This document shows, piece by piece, positions 51,759 to 60,052 of a DNA stretch of 64,000 bases. The notes beneath the pieces were generated by a model. It was not told the DNA's origin. It saw only the letters and a program-made list of their open reading frames with translations, and did no database searches. How positions within the stretch are numbered: position 1 is the first letter of the stretch; each line of letters begins with the position of its first letter. Source of the stretch: Actinoplanes flavus (GTDB lineage Bacteria; Actinomycetota; Actinomycetes; Mycobacteriales; Micromonosporaceae). Position numbers and translations under genes: made by a program. Where the stretch lies: the NCBI RefSeq assembly GCF_017592555.1, contig NZ_JAGFNS010000022.1:76983-140982 (forward strand), read 5' to 3'.

Positions 51759-52472
51759 TCATCCGGTTGCGGTCAGCGCGTCCAGGTGGGCTTTGAACGT
51801 GTCGACCAGGCTGTCGAGAATCATTCTGCCCTTGTCCGCCGTCCCGGCTGACGGCATCCCGATGACACCCGACTTCGTATAGCCGGCCATCCCGTGGACG
51901 AGCAGCAGGTTACGGTCGTCGGCCTGGTGGTCGGACGTCTCGACACCGGGACGAAGCATCTCCGGCGCGACGTGACGCAACAGCGACACCTCCAGCTCGC
52001 CGGCATGCATGTCGGCATGGCCGTCGCTCGTCAGACCGGCTGCCTGACGGGCGGCATTCCAGTCGTCCCTGGCGGGAAACAGTGTCATCACCGGTCCCGC
52101 GGCGTTCGCCTCCTGAACGATGTTGCTCAACACGTAGTTGCCGCCATGGCCGTTGACCAGGGCAAGGCGCTCGACCCCGGACCGCCGGAGTGACGTGAAG
52201 ACATCGTTGATCATGGCGGTCAGGGTGGTGTGGCTGATGCTGACCGTGCCCGGCCAGGCGCTGTGCTCATGGGAGCACGAGATCGTCACCGGCGGCAGCA
52301 GGAACAGGTCATAAGCTGCAGTGATGCGTTCGGCGATCGCACAGGCGACGACGCTGTCGGTGGCCAGGGGCAGAAAGGCGCCGTGCTGTTCGAAACTTCC
52401 GACGGGGAGCACCGCGACGGGGGCGGCGCGACGCCTCTCGTCCTCACTGGTGGCGGTCGACAGCAGATTCAT
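51759..52472 (-). CDS. Creatininase-family amidohydrolase
   Basis: A 237-aa metal-dependent amidohydrolase. Family motifs are all present: VLPVGSFEQHGAFLPLATDS with the Glu, His and Asp ligands, HEHSAWPGTVS, VNGHGGNY, and HAGELEVSLL with the last His and Glu. Relatives include creatinine amidohydrolase and the mycofactocin peptidase MftE, which trims a peptide. In this setting it could hydrolyse an amide or lactam of the product or intermediate. It starts only 3 bp after the XRE-TPR regulator stop, so the regulator, amidase and GltX form an operon. Confidence 0.9.
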   Translation of the reverse strand: MNLLSTATSEDERRRAAPVAVLPVGSFEQHGAFLPLATDSVVACAIAERITAAYDLFLLPPVTISCSHEHSAWPGTVSISHTTLTAMINDVFTSLRRSGVERLALVNGHGGNYVLSNIVQEANAAGPVMTLFPARDDWNAARQAAGLTSDGHADMHAGELEVSLLRHVAPEMLRPGVETSDHQADDRNLLLVHGMAGYTKSGVIGMPSAGTADKGRMILDSLVDTFKAHLDALTATG

Positions 52473-52475
52473 GGA

Positions 52476-53675
52476 TCAATCCTGACAGGCGACGAGCGCG
52501 CCCTGGTATGCCTCGGCCAGGCGGGGAAGCACGGTGATCTCGCGGTGTCGGCGCAGTCGCGGCAGCAGCCGGCCCACGGCCCGCAGGGCGCGCGCCGACG
52601 ATGTCTGCTCCGCTACCCGGACCGCGGTCAGGCCCTCGACCGCTGCTCGTTCCGGTTCACCGTCGTCCAGATACGCGAGCGCGAGGTCAGCGCGCCATAC
52701 GCCTTCATCGAGGCGCCCCTCGGCAGGCCACGCCGCGAGGACTTCCTCATAGGTCCTCGTGGCCGCCGCGCTCTCGCCGAGCATCTGCCGGCATCGGGCT
52801 TCGCTGGCGCGAACGTAGTCGACCGTGCAGTGGCCGCCGAGATGATCCGACCCGTCGGTGGGCTCGGCGACCAGACGAAGCGCGAGGTCGATGTTCGCCC
52901 TGCTTGCGGGCGCGTCGTCGGCGAGGGCGTGTGCCTCGGCCTCACGGATCAGGCACAGGGCCGACGTACGGGGCGGCAGTTTCGGTGTCCGGCGGGCCTG
53001 CTGCGCGAACCGGCCCGCCCGTACCGCGTCGCCGTCGTCGAGCGCTTGCTGACTCTTGCGCATGAGGATGTACGACACCAGATGGTGATCACCGGCTTCG
53101 ACGGCCAGGGCATGCGCCCGGTCCAGCAACGAACTCGCCCGCGCCGGGTGCGGCCCGTTCGCCTCGATCCAACTCAGGAACTCGGTCCAGTGCGCTTCCA
53201 GCGCCATCAGGCGGGAACGGTGCAGTCCGCTCGTGGCTACCCGGGCCGCGCCGATGAGCTGGGACTGTCCCTCTGCTGGCCGACGCAGGCCCGCGCAGCC
53301 GAGGGTGTTGCTCCGGGCGGACAACACGCCCAACAGGGCACTCCACGAATCGTGCAGCGAAGGATCGGCGAAGACGTCAACGAACCGTGACGGGGAGCCT
53401 TCGGAGGATGCGGCGAGCCCCAGGTACGGCCGCGGAATGCTCAGCCCGTCGGCGATGCGTTCCAGGACCTCGAAGGAGGTGACCCGCTGTCGGCCCTGGG
53501 CGATCTGCCGCACCCGGGTCTCTGACAAACCGGTCAAGGCGGCAAGTCGCGCCCGGGACAGACCCCGGGTCCGCAGGAAACGCAGAAGCGCGGAGACATC
53601 ACGGGCAGCGAGATGCTCGACGAGGGGCCGGCCCTCGAACACCGCCGTGTCCCACCACTGAGGATCGATGTTCAT
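52476..53675 (-). CDS. XRE-family regulator with TPR-like C-terminus (copy 1)
   Basis: A 399-aa protein. The helix-turn-helix is near residues 30-75: LRFLRTRGLSRARLAALTGL, then SETRVRQIAQGRQRVTSFEV. The remaining ~310 residues are Ala/Leu/Arg-rich helical repeats of the TPR type often seen in actinomycete pathway regulators. It opens with the same signature as the second regulator (WWDTAVFEGRP versus WWTTGSFEGRP), so the two are paralogues. The ATG at 53675 was chosen because the shared signature starts right after it. It heads the operon with creatininase and gltX, and is divergent from the HAD gene. Confidence 0.88.
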   Translation of the reverse strand: MNIDPQWWDTAVFEGRPLVEHLAARDVSALLRFLRTRGLSRARLAALTGLSETRVRQIAQGRQRVTSFEVLERIADGLSIPRPYLGLAASSEGSPSRFVDVFADPSLHDSWSALLGVLSARSNTLGCAGLRRPAEGQSQLIGAARVATSGLHRSRLMALEAHWTEFLSWIEANGPHPARASSLLDRAHALAVEAGDHHLVSYILMRKSQQALDDGDAVRAGRFAQQARRTPKLPPRTSALCLIREAEAHALADDAPASRANIDLALRLVAEPTDGSDHLGGHCTVDYVRASEARCRQMLGESAAATRTYEEVLAAWPAEGRLDEGVWRADLALAYLDDGEPERAAVEGLTAVRVAEQTSSARALRAVGRLLPRLRRHREITVLPRLAEAYQGALVACQD

Positions 53676-53957
53676 GGTCGCGCCGCCCCTTTCCGACATC
53701 CGACCACACACCGCTTCGGTGGCAACACGCTACGGCAAACGGGAACGTTCACGCCAGATCGGGCAGCGCATCGGACAACGCTCGGGCGTTGGTGTCGTCG
53801 CCGGAGTTTCCGTGCATGACAGCCCGGGGCAGAATCTGATCGTTCGTGCCGGTTCTTCGGCGACCCGGTGTGCCCCGCCAGCCCCTCATCGGCGTCGGCC
53901 CACGAGCGAGACCGTCCCGGCCGTACGGTTGCCTCATTGTTGAAGGGAAGAGATTTC
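53676..53957. promoter_or_regulatory. Divergent promoter region between XRE-TPR and HAD genes
   Basis: 282 bp with no convincing gene. It contains a perfect short palindrome GAACGTTC near 53741-53750 and a His/Thr-poor GC-rich body. Promoters for both divergent genes must lie here. I did not find a copy of the 43706/43749 palindrome in it. Confidence 0.45.
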
Positions 53958-54608
53958 GTGATCAGGTCGGTGGTGTTCGACGTCGGTGAGACGCTGCTGG
54001 ATGACACCCGCGAGTTCAACGCCTGGGCCGACTGGATCGGCGTGCCCCGGCACACCTTCTCCGCGCTGATCGGCATCGTCGTCGCTCAGGGCCGCAACAA
54101 CGCGGAGGCGTTCCAGTACGTGCGCCCCGGCTTCGACCTCGTGACCGAGCGTAAGCGCCGTGAAGAGGCGGGTGTCGGTGAGCAGATGGACGAGGGCGAC
54201 CTGTACCCGGACGTCCGGCCCGCGCTTGCCGAGCTACGGCGGCGAGGGGTGTGGGTCGGGGTCGCCGGCAACCAGACCGTCCGGGCGGCTGAACTTTTGC
54301 GGGCCCTGGACCTGCCAGTCGATGGTCTCGCCACCTCCGGCGAGTGGGGAGTTGCCAAACCGGACCCCGGTTTCTTCGAGCGGGTCGTCGCCTTCGCACC
54401 GGGGGAACCTCACGAGATCGCCTACGTGGGCGACCACCGCGACTACGACGTGCGGGCCGCCCGCCAGAGCGGCCTACAGGCGGTGCTGGTCAAGCGCGGT
54501 CCCTGGGGCCGGTTGTGGGCTGACGACCCGATCGTGCGGGAGCATGCCACCTGGGTTGTCGACTCCCTCGCCGAGCTGCCGGAGGTCGTCCGGCCGCAGG
54601 TCAGCTGA
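53958..54608 (+). CDS. HAD-superfamily hydrolase
   Basis: A 216-aa HAD protein. The nucleophile Asp8 is in VVFDVGETLLDD; the usual second Asp is Gly10, as in other FDVGET-type members. Motif II is GVAGNQT, motif III Lys in WGVAKPDPGFF, and motif IV YVGDHRDYDVRAAR. Substitution at the acid/base position means phosphatase activity is not assured. The GTG start is preceded by GAAGGGA. Its end overlaps the second XRE-TPR gene by 8 bp in a convergent layout. A link to the biosynthetic operon is likely by position only. Confidence 0.9.
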   Translation: MIRSVVFDVGETLLDDTREFNAWADWIGVPRHTFSALIGIVVAQGRNNAEAFQYVRPGFDLVTERKRREEAGVGEQMDEGDLYPDVRPALAELRRRGVWVGVAGNQTVRAAELLRALDLPVDGLATSGEWGVAKPDPGFFERVVAFAPGEPHEIAYVGDHRDYDVRAARQSGLQAVLVKRGPWGRLWADDPIVREHATWVVDSLAELPEVVRPQVS

Positions 54609-55896
54609 CGGCGGCGGGCGCCGCGGTCCAGCGGGCGAAGTCGTGGACCCGGCTCGTGCTCCCCGCGCCGTCGAGCAGGTCACTCACCAGTCGGCGGACC
54701 TGGGGATGGAATCGGGTGTGTTCGGGCGCGACCGCGCGTGCCTGGAACAGCGCGGTGACGGCATCCTCGGGGCTGTCGAGCATGGCCCTGGACCGGGCGA
54801 GATCGATGTAGAAGTGCGAGCGGCGTTCGGCCGGCAGCTCCTCGGGAGGATCCCAGTCGGCGGCCACGCGCAGGGCGTTGTCCGGATCACCGGTGTCGAC
54901 GGCGAGGGTTACCTCGTGGATGCGCACCGACGACGGTCCGAAAGCGGTGCCGTGATACTCGCCCTCGGGTACCTGGGTGGCGTATTCGGCTGCCTCGGCA
55001 AGGTGGTCACGCGCCTGGTCGAGGCGGCCGGACTGCCCGGCCAGAACCGCCGCACGCATGTGCAGTGAGCCGTACGCTGCGCTGGTGTCCGTGTCGCTGC
55101 CGGGCAGGAGGCGTTCCGCGGCCCGTTCCAGTACGGTGCGGCCGAGATCGGGTCGGCCGTTGGCGAAGAACAACTCGCCGCGGACGTAGGACGCCGTCGC
55201 TAGGACCAGTTCGTCTCCGGATCGTCGGGCGCTCTGCGTCATCATCGCGATGATCCGGGCCGACAGGTCGTGATGGCCGGACTTGTCGGCCAGCGCGTCG
55301 GCCGCCCGGTACGCCTGCGTCAGTAGAGCCGCGACGGCGGCGCGTCGCTGTCCCGCCCAGGCCTCATGCGCCCGGTGCAACTCGTTCAGCAGGTCCGGCA
55401 AAGCGACGCACAATCGGGTGTAGTTGGAGGCGAGCCGCAGACGGACCACGTCGGTGACCGCGGTGGACAACTCCGGCAGCGGTCGGATGGGCCCGTCCGG
55501 TGGAAGGTCGGCGATGTCGAGAGCGGCACGGATCGAGTCGAGCCCGTTTGCCGGCAGATTGAGTGATCCGCTCGGTTGCAGTGGCTTGCTGGTGGGATCC
55601 GGCGCGGTCGCCTGGTTCGCCGATGTGAAAGCCAGGCCGAGCAGGCCGCGTTCGATGGTGAGCCCTTCGGCGATCCGTTCGAGCACCTCGTAGGAGGTGA
55701 TCTGCTGGTTGCCCTGGGCGATGGCCCGCACCCGGGTCTCCGACAAGCCGGCAGCACCGGCGGTGACCGCACGGCTCCACCCTCGACTGCGCAGGAAACG
55801 GAAGACGGCACCGATGTCACGTGCCTTCAGGATCTCGGGCATGGGACGGCCCTCGAAGGAGCCGGTAGTCCACCACGCCGTGTCGGCCTTATGCAC
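54601..55896 (-). CDS. XRE-family regulator with TPR-like C-terminus (copy 2)
   Basis: A 431-aa paralogue of the 52476-53675 protein. Shared features: AWWTTGSFEGRPMPEILKAR at the start, a helix-turn-helix with AAGLSETRVRAIAQGNQQIT and SYEVLERIAEGL, then a ~330-residue helical-repeat domain ending with HPQVRRLVSDLLDG. The GTG at 55896 was chosen because it has a GGGGAGAA ribosome site and lines up with the paralogue; an in-frame GTG at 55917 lacks both. TPR-like domains in such regulators sense small molecules or peptides. Two related regulators may bind the two operator-like sites ahead of the radical SAM gene, which is untested. Confidence 0.88.
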   Translation of the reverse strand: MHKADTAWWTTGSFEGRPMPEILKARDIGAVFRFLRSRGWSRAVTAGAAGLSETRVRAIAQGNQQITSYEVLERIAEGLTIERGLLGLAFTSANQATAPDPTSKPLQPSGSLNLPANGLDSIRAALDIADLPPDGPIRPLPELSTAVTDVVRLRLASNYTRLCVALPDLLNELHRAHEAWAGQRRAAVAALLTQAYRAADALADKSGHHDLSARIIAMMTQSARRSGDELVLATASYVRGELFFANGRPDLGRTVLERAAERLLPGSDTDTSAAYGSLHMRAAVLAGQSGRLDQARDHLAEAAEYATQVPEGEYHGTAFGPSSVRIHEVTLAVDTGDPDNALRVAADWDPPEELPAERRSHFYIDLARSRAMLDSPEDAVTALFQARAVAPEHTRFHPQVRRLVSDLLDGAGSTSRVHDFARWTAAPAAVS

Positions 55897-56021
55897 CGCA
55901 GTTCTCCCCGCTGCCACGGACGATAGGACCCAACGTATCCACCGATCGACATGAATGCGAGACCTGGTGCGGGGATTCAGCCGCTACCGGATCGTCCAGG
56001 AATGCTGGCAGGCTGGCATCC

Positions 56022-56525
56022 GTGACGAGAACATCCGGTCAGTCCGGCAACGGCGAGGACGGCACGCCGACTGCAGTCCTTGCCCGGAGGGAGAACGCGG
56101 AGTCGCTGGCGACGGAACTACGGGACATGACGGCTGCCGTGTGGCCGGCGCGGTCGCGGGGTGCGGCGTCGTCGTACGTGGTGTTCATGGAGGACGAGGT
56201 CGCCTTGGCGGATCTCGTGGTGGTGTTGTGGGACATCGCGCGGTCAGGCCCGTTCCCGCCGGAGGTGACGGTCCAGGCCGGTGTCGCGGGCGCCGTCGTG
56301 CTGGTGCACGGCCCGGATTTCAGTGTGGCCGGTCGGTCGGGTGGTCCGGTGCTGGTGGTGTCGGATCGGATTCGGGGGGTGTTGCGGATCGATCGTGATC
56401 CGAGCTGGCAGCAGGAGCTCTCAGCGCTGATCGGCGAGTTGGTCGCGGTGGGGCAGGGTTCGGAGCCGTTCGACGAGTCGGTGGTGCCGCCGCCTCCGCG
56501 GATGCCGTGGCACCGCGACCGGTAG
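56022..56525 (+). CDS. Hypothetical protein near the replication module
   Basis: A 167-aa protein with no recognised family. The middle looks genuinely folded, with strand-rich segments SYVVFMEDEVALADLVVVLW and VTVQAGVAGAVVLVHG, then GGPVLVVSDRIRGVLRIDRD; the ends are low-complexity. The last ~200 bp overlap the antisense gene at 56320-57381, whose Pro/Arg-rich tail covers this stretch, so one of the two C-termini may be wrong. The GTG at 56022 was taken as start without a clear ribosome site. Confidence 0.5.
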   Translation: MTRTSGQSGNGEDGTPTAVLARRENAESLATELRDMTAAVWPARSRGAASSYVVFMEDEVALADLVVVLWDIARSGPFPPEVTVQAGVAGAVVLVHGPDFSVAGRSGGPVLVVSDRIRGVLRIDRDPSWQQELSALIGELVAVGQGSEPFDESVVPPPPRMPWHRDR

Positions 56526-57381
56526 CCGGCTTCCCGCGAACTCCATCGGCTGGTTTCTCGTCGGGTTCCCGGTCGCGGGCGGCAAGGTACTTCAGGAAGC
56601 GGGCCTTGGCACGCTTGCGTTGCCGGTAGGCGGTGTTGAGGTTCATGCCGAGCTGGTCGGCTGCGTCTTTCATGCTGACGTGGTCGAAGCCGGTGATGGT
56701 GAGCAGCTTGACGTCCCGCTCGGCCAGCGGCCTTCCGGAGGCGGCGAGTGCGGCCAGAAAATCGTGGAAGAGGACTCTGAGTTTCTCATCGGGCGTGCTG
56801 TCTGCCATGGGCGCAGGCGGTCGGGGTTTCGGGGGTTGTTGGGATGGCTGGGATTGTCGGCCCTTGGCGTGAGTGATGCCACTCTCGATCAGTTTCATGC
56901 CGAGGTTCGTCGCGCGGATGTCGATGGTCGTCATTCGTTTCAGGAAGCCGTAGAGCAGGTCGTGGTCGATGTCAGCGGTGTCGTCGCGGTAGGCCAGAAT
57001 GATCCGCCTGCGGGCGCGGCGCAGGCCACGGGCGGCGAGGCTGATCGCGAGGAGTCGGTAGGGCTCGGCAGTCGCGGGACGGCGGGCGCCGGTGATGACG
57101 GCGGCCCAGATCTTGTCGCGTTGCGGGTAGTCGGCGTCTTCGAGCAGGAACCGCAGGAGCATGCGGGGCCGCATGTCCCTGGGCGGCAGACCGGGACCGA
57201 GGCGATCGGCCGGGATGGTCCAGTTGAGCATCGCGAAACGGGCCTCAAACCAGTCGAACAGCGGCCCGTGCCGGGCATCCGTACCGTCCCGGTTGCCCGG
57301 CAGCACGAGCGGGGTCAGGTCCTGTAATGCCAGCTCAGCGCGCCGTGAGCGTGGTGTTGATCGGTTCGGCTGCACCACCAA
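56320..57381 (-). CDS. Sigma-factor-like HTH protein of the element
   Basis: A 353-aa protein. The N-terminal ~170 residues resemble a diverged sigma region 2-like helical domain (RMLLRFLLEDADYPQRDKIW). A helix-turn-helix like sigma region 4 follows at about residues 215-270: LLTITGFDHVSMKDAADQLG, then MNLNTAYRQRKRAKARF. The last ~80 residues are Pro/Arg/Thr-rich and probably disordered. Similar proteins accompany actinomycete plasmids and integrative elements and may control the maintenance operon that starts in the opposite direction. The start is the first of two tandem GTG codons. Confidence 0.7.
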   Translation of the reverse strand: MVVQPNRSTPRSRRAELALQDLTPLVLPGNRDGTDARHGPLFDWFEARFAMLNWTIPADRLGPGLPPRDMRPRMLLRFLLEDADYPQRDKIWAAVITGARRPATAEPYRLLAISLAARGLRRARRRIILAYRDDTADIDHDLLYGFLKRMTTIDIRATNLGMKLIESGITHAKGRQSQPSQQPPKPRPPAPMADSTPDEKLRVLFHDFLAALAASGRPLAERDVKLLTITGFDHVSMKDAADQLGMNLNTAYRQRKRAKARFLKYLAARDREPDEKPADGVRGKPATGRGATASAEAAAPPTRRTAPNPAPPRPTRRSALRAPAASSDHDRSATPPESDPTPPAPDHPTDRPH

Positions 57382-57753
57382 CCCCCGTCGCCGGTGTGAT
57401 CGCTGGAAAAAATCTTGCCGGTGTGGTGTCCAGAACGGCGTCGAGCCGCCCCTTTCTCCTGTAGCAAGCCGCGCTCTCTGCTCGGCTTGCCTGCCGCCGT
57501 CGCCGCCCTCGGGCCGCGGCGGCTGCTTCGTTCATCGCCTGTTCCGCTGCCGCGGGGCAGGTTCGTCGTCTCTTGTGGAGAGTGAAGCCATGATTATCGA
57601 TCACTGTCACGCTGTTTGGGGAGAGCAGGATACGCGCTGGACCTGTCACCAGCGCCGATCCGCGCCCGTTCGCGATCTGTCACGGTCTGTCACCGCGAAC
57701 CGGATCCTTCCCATCGCCCGGCACGGTCGGGCATCACCGGTACGGGGACGCCG
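57382..57753. promoter_or_regulatory. Divergent region with CTGTCAC repeats
   Basis: 372 bp between the sigma-like gene and the DUF2637 gene with no convincing gene. CTGTCAC occurs at 57604, 57643, 57677 and 57687, all in the same direction. The last two are in tandem 10 bp apart and are framed by an inverted repeat (GTTCGCG at 57668-57674, CGCGAAC at 57694-57700). Two more copies lie at 58511 and 58684. This looks like an iteron or operator array of the maintenance module. Confidence 0.45.
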
Positions 57754-58533
57754 GTGAGCGAACCTCGTACACCGTTCCCGGCTCGGGTGGACCGTGCCGC
57801 CCGGGTCGAGGGTGTCGTTCAGGTCGTCATCATGCTGGCGATCGGGGCGGCTGCGGCGGCGGCCTCGTTCACGCACGTGCACGACGTCGCCGAGGCGCAC
57901 GGCCAGCCAGGGTGGCTGGCGTGGGCCGACGCGATCGTGCTGGAACTGATGTCCGTGGCCGGCGGCCTGGAACTGCGGCGCCGTAAACGCCTCGGTGCTC
58001 ACCTGTGGTTCCCGGCCGTGGTGCTGGTCGTCGCTGTGGTGCTGTCGCTGGGCGCGCAGGTCGTGGAGGCCGAGCCGTCGGTCATCGGCTGGCTCGCGGC
58101 GGCGCTACCCGCGGTCGGGTTCCTGGCCATGGTGAAGATCGCACTCGGCCGAGCCGGACCCGGTCCGGCCGCCATGGTCCCGGCCTTGGCGGCCGTCCCG
58201 GACGGTCCCGGACGTCCGCAACAACCACCGACCGTCGCGGACGACGGTCCGCCACCGGCGACGGTCGACGACGAGATCCGCGACCTACTTCCCGTCGCCC
58301 GCAAAGCCGCGGACGACCTGGCCCGCGAGGGCCGCCCGCTGTCACGCGAAGCCCTGGCCGAACTGCTTCGCAGGCAGGGCTACGCGATGTCGAACGCGCG
58401 GGCGTCCGCACTGGTCAAGCTGATCCGCGACCAACCCGCCCGCCCCGAAGAACCAACTGGAGGCGGCGTCGCACCCCCGGCGATGGGGGAAGCCGACTTG
58501 CCGATTGCCGCTGTCACCGGCTCGTCGTCGTGA
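57754..58533 (+). CDS. DUF2637/Spd-like membrane protein
   Basis: A 259-aa protein. After ~25 residues come four membrane helices (about 22-44, 60-75, 88-108 and 115-135), with HVHDVAEAHGQPGWLAWADA between the first two; this block is typical of DUF2637 proteins found on actinomycete plasmids and integrative elements, some annotated as spread proteins. The cytoplasmic C-terminus holds a small helical domain (DEIRDLLPVARKAADDLARE, then LSREALAELLRRQGYAMSNA), probably DNA-binding. GTG start after GGGGA. It heads the rightward maintenance genes; a role in intramycelial spread is family-based inference. Confidence 0.75.
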   Translation: MSEPRTPFPARVDRAARVEGVVQVVIMLAIGAAAAAASFTHVHDVAEAHGQPGWLAWADAIVLELMSVAGGLELRRRKRLGAHLWFPAVVLVVAVVLSLGAQVVEAEPSVIGWLAAALPAVGFLAMVKIALGRAGPGPAAMVPALAAVPDGPGRPQQPPTVADDGPPPATVDDEIRDLLPVARKAADDLAREGRPLSREALAELLRRQGYAMSNARASALVKLIRDQPARPEEPTGGGVAPPAMGEADLPIAAVTGSSS

Positions 58534-58595
58534 TGACGAGCGTGGGCGGTGCTGCGGCGAGCCGTCTGCCGTCCTATCAATGAGAAGGAGTGTCC

Positions 58596-59060
58596 ATGAA
58601 CCGTCCGTTAGCAGGGCCACGGAGGTTACCTCCGTGCTCCTGTCGAAGTCCAGGCCCAGCGTCCGTGGTCGATCTGTCAATACCTGTCACGTCCGCGACC
58701 ACGGATTCGTCACCATCGCTGTCCACCTCGCTCGGAACCCAACTGGCACCCAACTGCGACAGCACGCCCGTACCGCCGATCACAGCGCTACCAGGTCAAC
58801 CAGCCGACGCATCCCGTCTTCGGAACGGGACCAGCACGGCATTCGACTCAGACCGACTGGCTGGGTGTGGTCGGGGTGTCGGTGCCGGGGTGTGTCCGGG
58901 TGACGGTGTGGGGGTCGGTCTTGACGCAGACCCCCACACCGACCCCATCGTCGACCTGTCAGCGCAGGTCAGCTGCTATCCGGCGATGGTCGTCGTGTGC
59001 TGCGACAGACCCTCGTCTGGGGTCTCCCCTGGGGGTGATGCCTATCCCTACTGGCACTGA
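58596..59060 (+). CDS. Possible small protein between the DUF2637 and replication genes
   Basis: An ATG with an AAGGAG ribosome site opens a 154-aa frame that is Ser/Thr/Pro/Gly-rich, with several Cys residues and no recognisable domain. It ends 23 bp inside the replication-relaxation gene. It also spans the 13-bp inverted repeat at 58904-58941 and a CTGTCAC copy, which argues that some of this stretch is regulatory DNA. The only support for coding is the ribosome site and the open frame. Confidence 0.3.
   Translation: MNRPLAGPRRLPPCSCRSPGPASVVDLSIPVTSATTDSSPSLSTSLGTQLAPNCDSTPVPPITALPGQPADASRLRNGTSTAFDSDRLAGCGRGVGAGVCPGDGVGVGLDADPHTDPIVDLSAQVSCYPAMVVVCCDRPSSGVSPGGDAYPYWH
58904..58941. repeat. 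Perfect 13-bp inverted repeat upstream of the replication gene
   Basis: Arms CGGTGTGGGGGTC (58904-58916) and GACCCCCACACCG (58929-58941) separated by 12 bp, about 95 bp before the replication-relaxation start. Upstream is a G/T-rich run with GGGGTGT-like repeats (about 58862-58903). It could be a replication origin hairpin, a large operator or a terminator. Confidence 0.6.
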
Positions 59061-59937
59061 ACAGCGCCTCCTGCGGGCGCAAGCGTCTCTCACCGGCCGT
59101 GATCTGCGGCTGCTCGGCTGGCTCTACGACCACGGCGTCCTGACCACCGATCAGATCAACACCGCCCTGTTCGGGTCGCTGACGTTCTGTCAGCGGCGGC
59201 TGCTCAAGCTGCTCGCGTTGGGTGTGGTGGCCCGGTTCCGGCCGCAACGCTGGGAGGGCGGCTCGTATCCGTATCACTACCTGCTCGACCAACTCGGCAC
59301 CGAGATCGTCGCAGCCCAGCGCCGCGAGCCGCTCCCACGTCGTGATCAGGCGAGGCAGCGAAGACAGCACCTGACCTCCCGGGCGAACCTGCCGCACCTG
59401 CTGGCCACCAACCAGTTCTTCGTCGACCTGGCCGGTCACGAACGCACCCACCCAGGCAGCCGCCTCATCCAGTGGCGGTCCGCCTCCGCACTCCAGGAGA
59501 GAGGAGCCTTCTTCCGTACCGGCGACGACCCGAGCCTGATGCTGCTCACCAGCCTGCCCCGCCCGGACGCCCACGGCGTCTGGGCCGAACACGACCGGCA
59601 GGTGCCGTTCCTGCTCGAGATGGATCTCGGCACCGAAAGCCTGACCGTCCTCGCCAACAAGATCATCAACTATGTACGGCTCGCAGAAATGACCCGCTGG
59701 CGGTGGCCGGTGCTGTTCTGGCTGCCCTCGACCCGCCGCGAACTCAACCTCCACCACCTCCTGACCGACACCGACGTCCCCGACCTGGTGGCCACCGCCG
59801 CCGGCGACCACACCACCGCCACCGGGCAGTCGCCCGCCGAGAACGTGTGGTGGCTGCACGGCCACCACGGTCCCCGGCTACGACTGTCCGAACTCCCGTA
59901 CGACGACGACACCACAGCACCGGTGAACGCCAGCTGA
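59038..59937 (+). CDS. Replication-relaxation family protein
   Basis: A 299-aa protein of the replication-relaxation family (PF13814 type), typical of actinomycete plasmids and integrative elements. The N-terminal winged helix reads LTGRDLRLLGWLYDHGVLTT, then DQINTALFGSLTFCQRRLLK. The following domain has NQFFVDLAGHERTHPG, FLLEMDLGTESLTVLANKI and VLFWLPSTRRELNLHH, an endonuclease-like core with Glu-x-Asp and the conserved Pro-Ser segment. It probably initiates or relaxes DNA for replication or mobilisation of the excised element. The ATG at 59038 forms a TGATG with an upstream stop in another frame. Confidence 0.8.
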   Translation: MPIPTGTEQRLLRAQASLTGRDLRLLGWLYDHGVLTTDQINTALFGSLTFCQRRLLKLLALGVVARFRPQRWEGGSYPYHYLLDQLGTEIVAAQRREPLPRRDQARQRRQHLTSRANLPHLLATNQFFVDLAGHERTHPGSRLIQWRSASALQERGAFFRTGDDPSLMLLTSLPRPDAHGVWAEHDRQVPFLLEMDLGTESLTVLANKIINYVRLAEMTRWRWPVLFWLPSTRRELNLHHLLTDTDVPDLVATAAGDHTTATGQSPAENVWWLHGHHGPRLRLSELPYDDDTTAPVNAS

Positions 59938-59968
59938 ACCCCGTGACCCAACCAGGAATGGAGCTGCC

Positions 59969-60052
59969 ATGCGATTCGTGACCCGCTGCCCCGAGCAGAA
60001 CAACACCTTACGAGGAGGACGATGGTTCGACGCCGTGATGACCGACGGCTGA
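59969..60052 (+). CDS. Possible 27-aa small ORF
   Basis: An ATG preceded by GGAG at a 6-nt spacing encodes a short peptide starting MRFVTRCPEQNN, ending at the TGA at 60050-60052 and overlapping the next gene. It could be a coupling peptide for the downstream gene. The evidence is only the ribosome site and position. Confidence 0.3.
   Translation: MRFVTRCPEQNNTLRGGRWFDAVMTDG

Noticed and set aside
58505..59060. Other overlapping frames between the DUF2637 and replication genes
   Set aside because: Their translations are Arg/Ser-rich with no domain, and the stretch holds repeats that fit a control region better. Only the frame with a ribosome site was kept, at low confidence.
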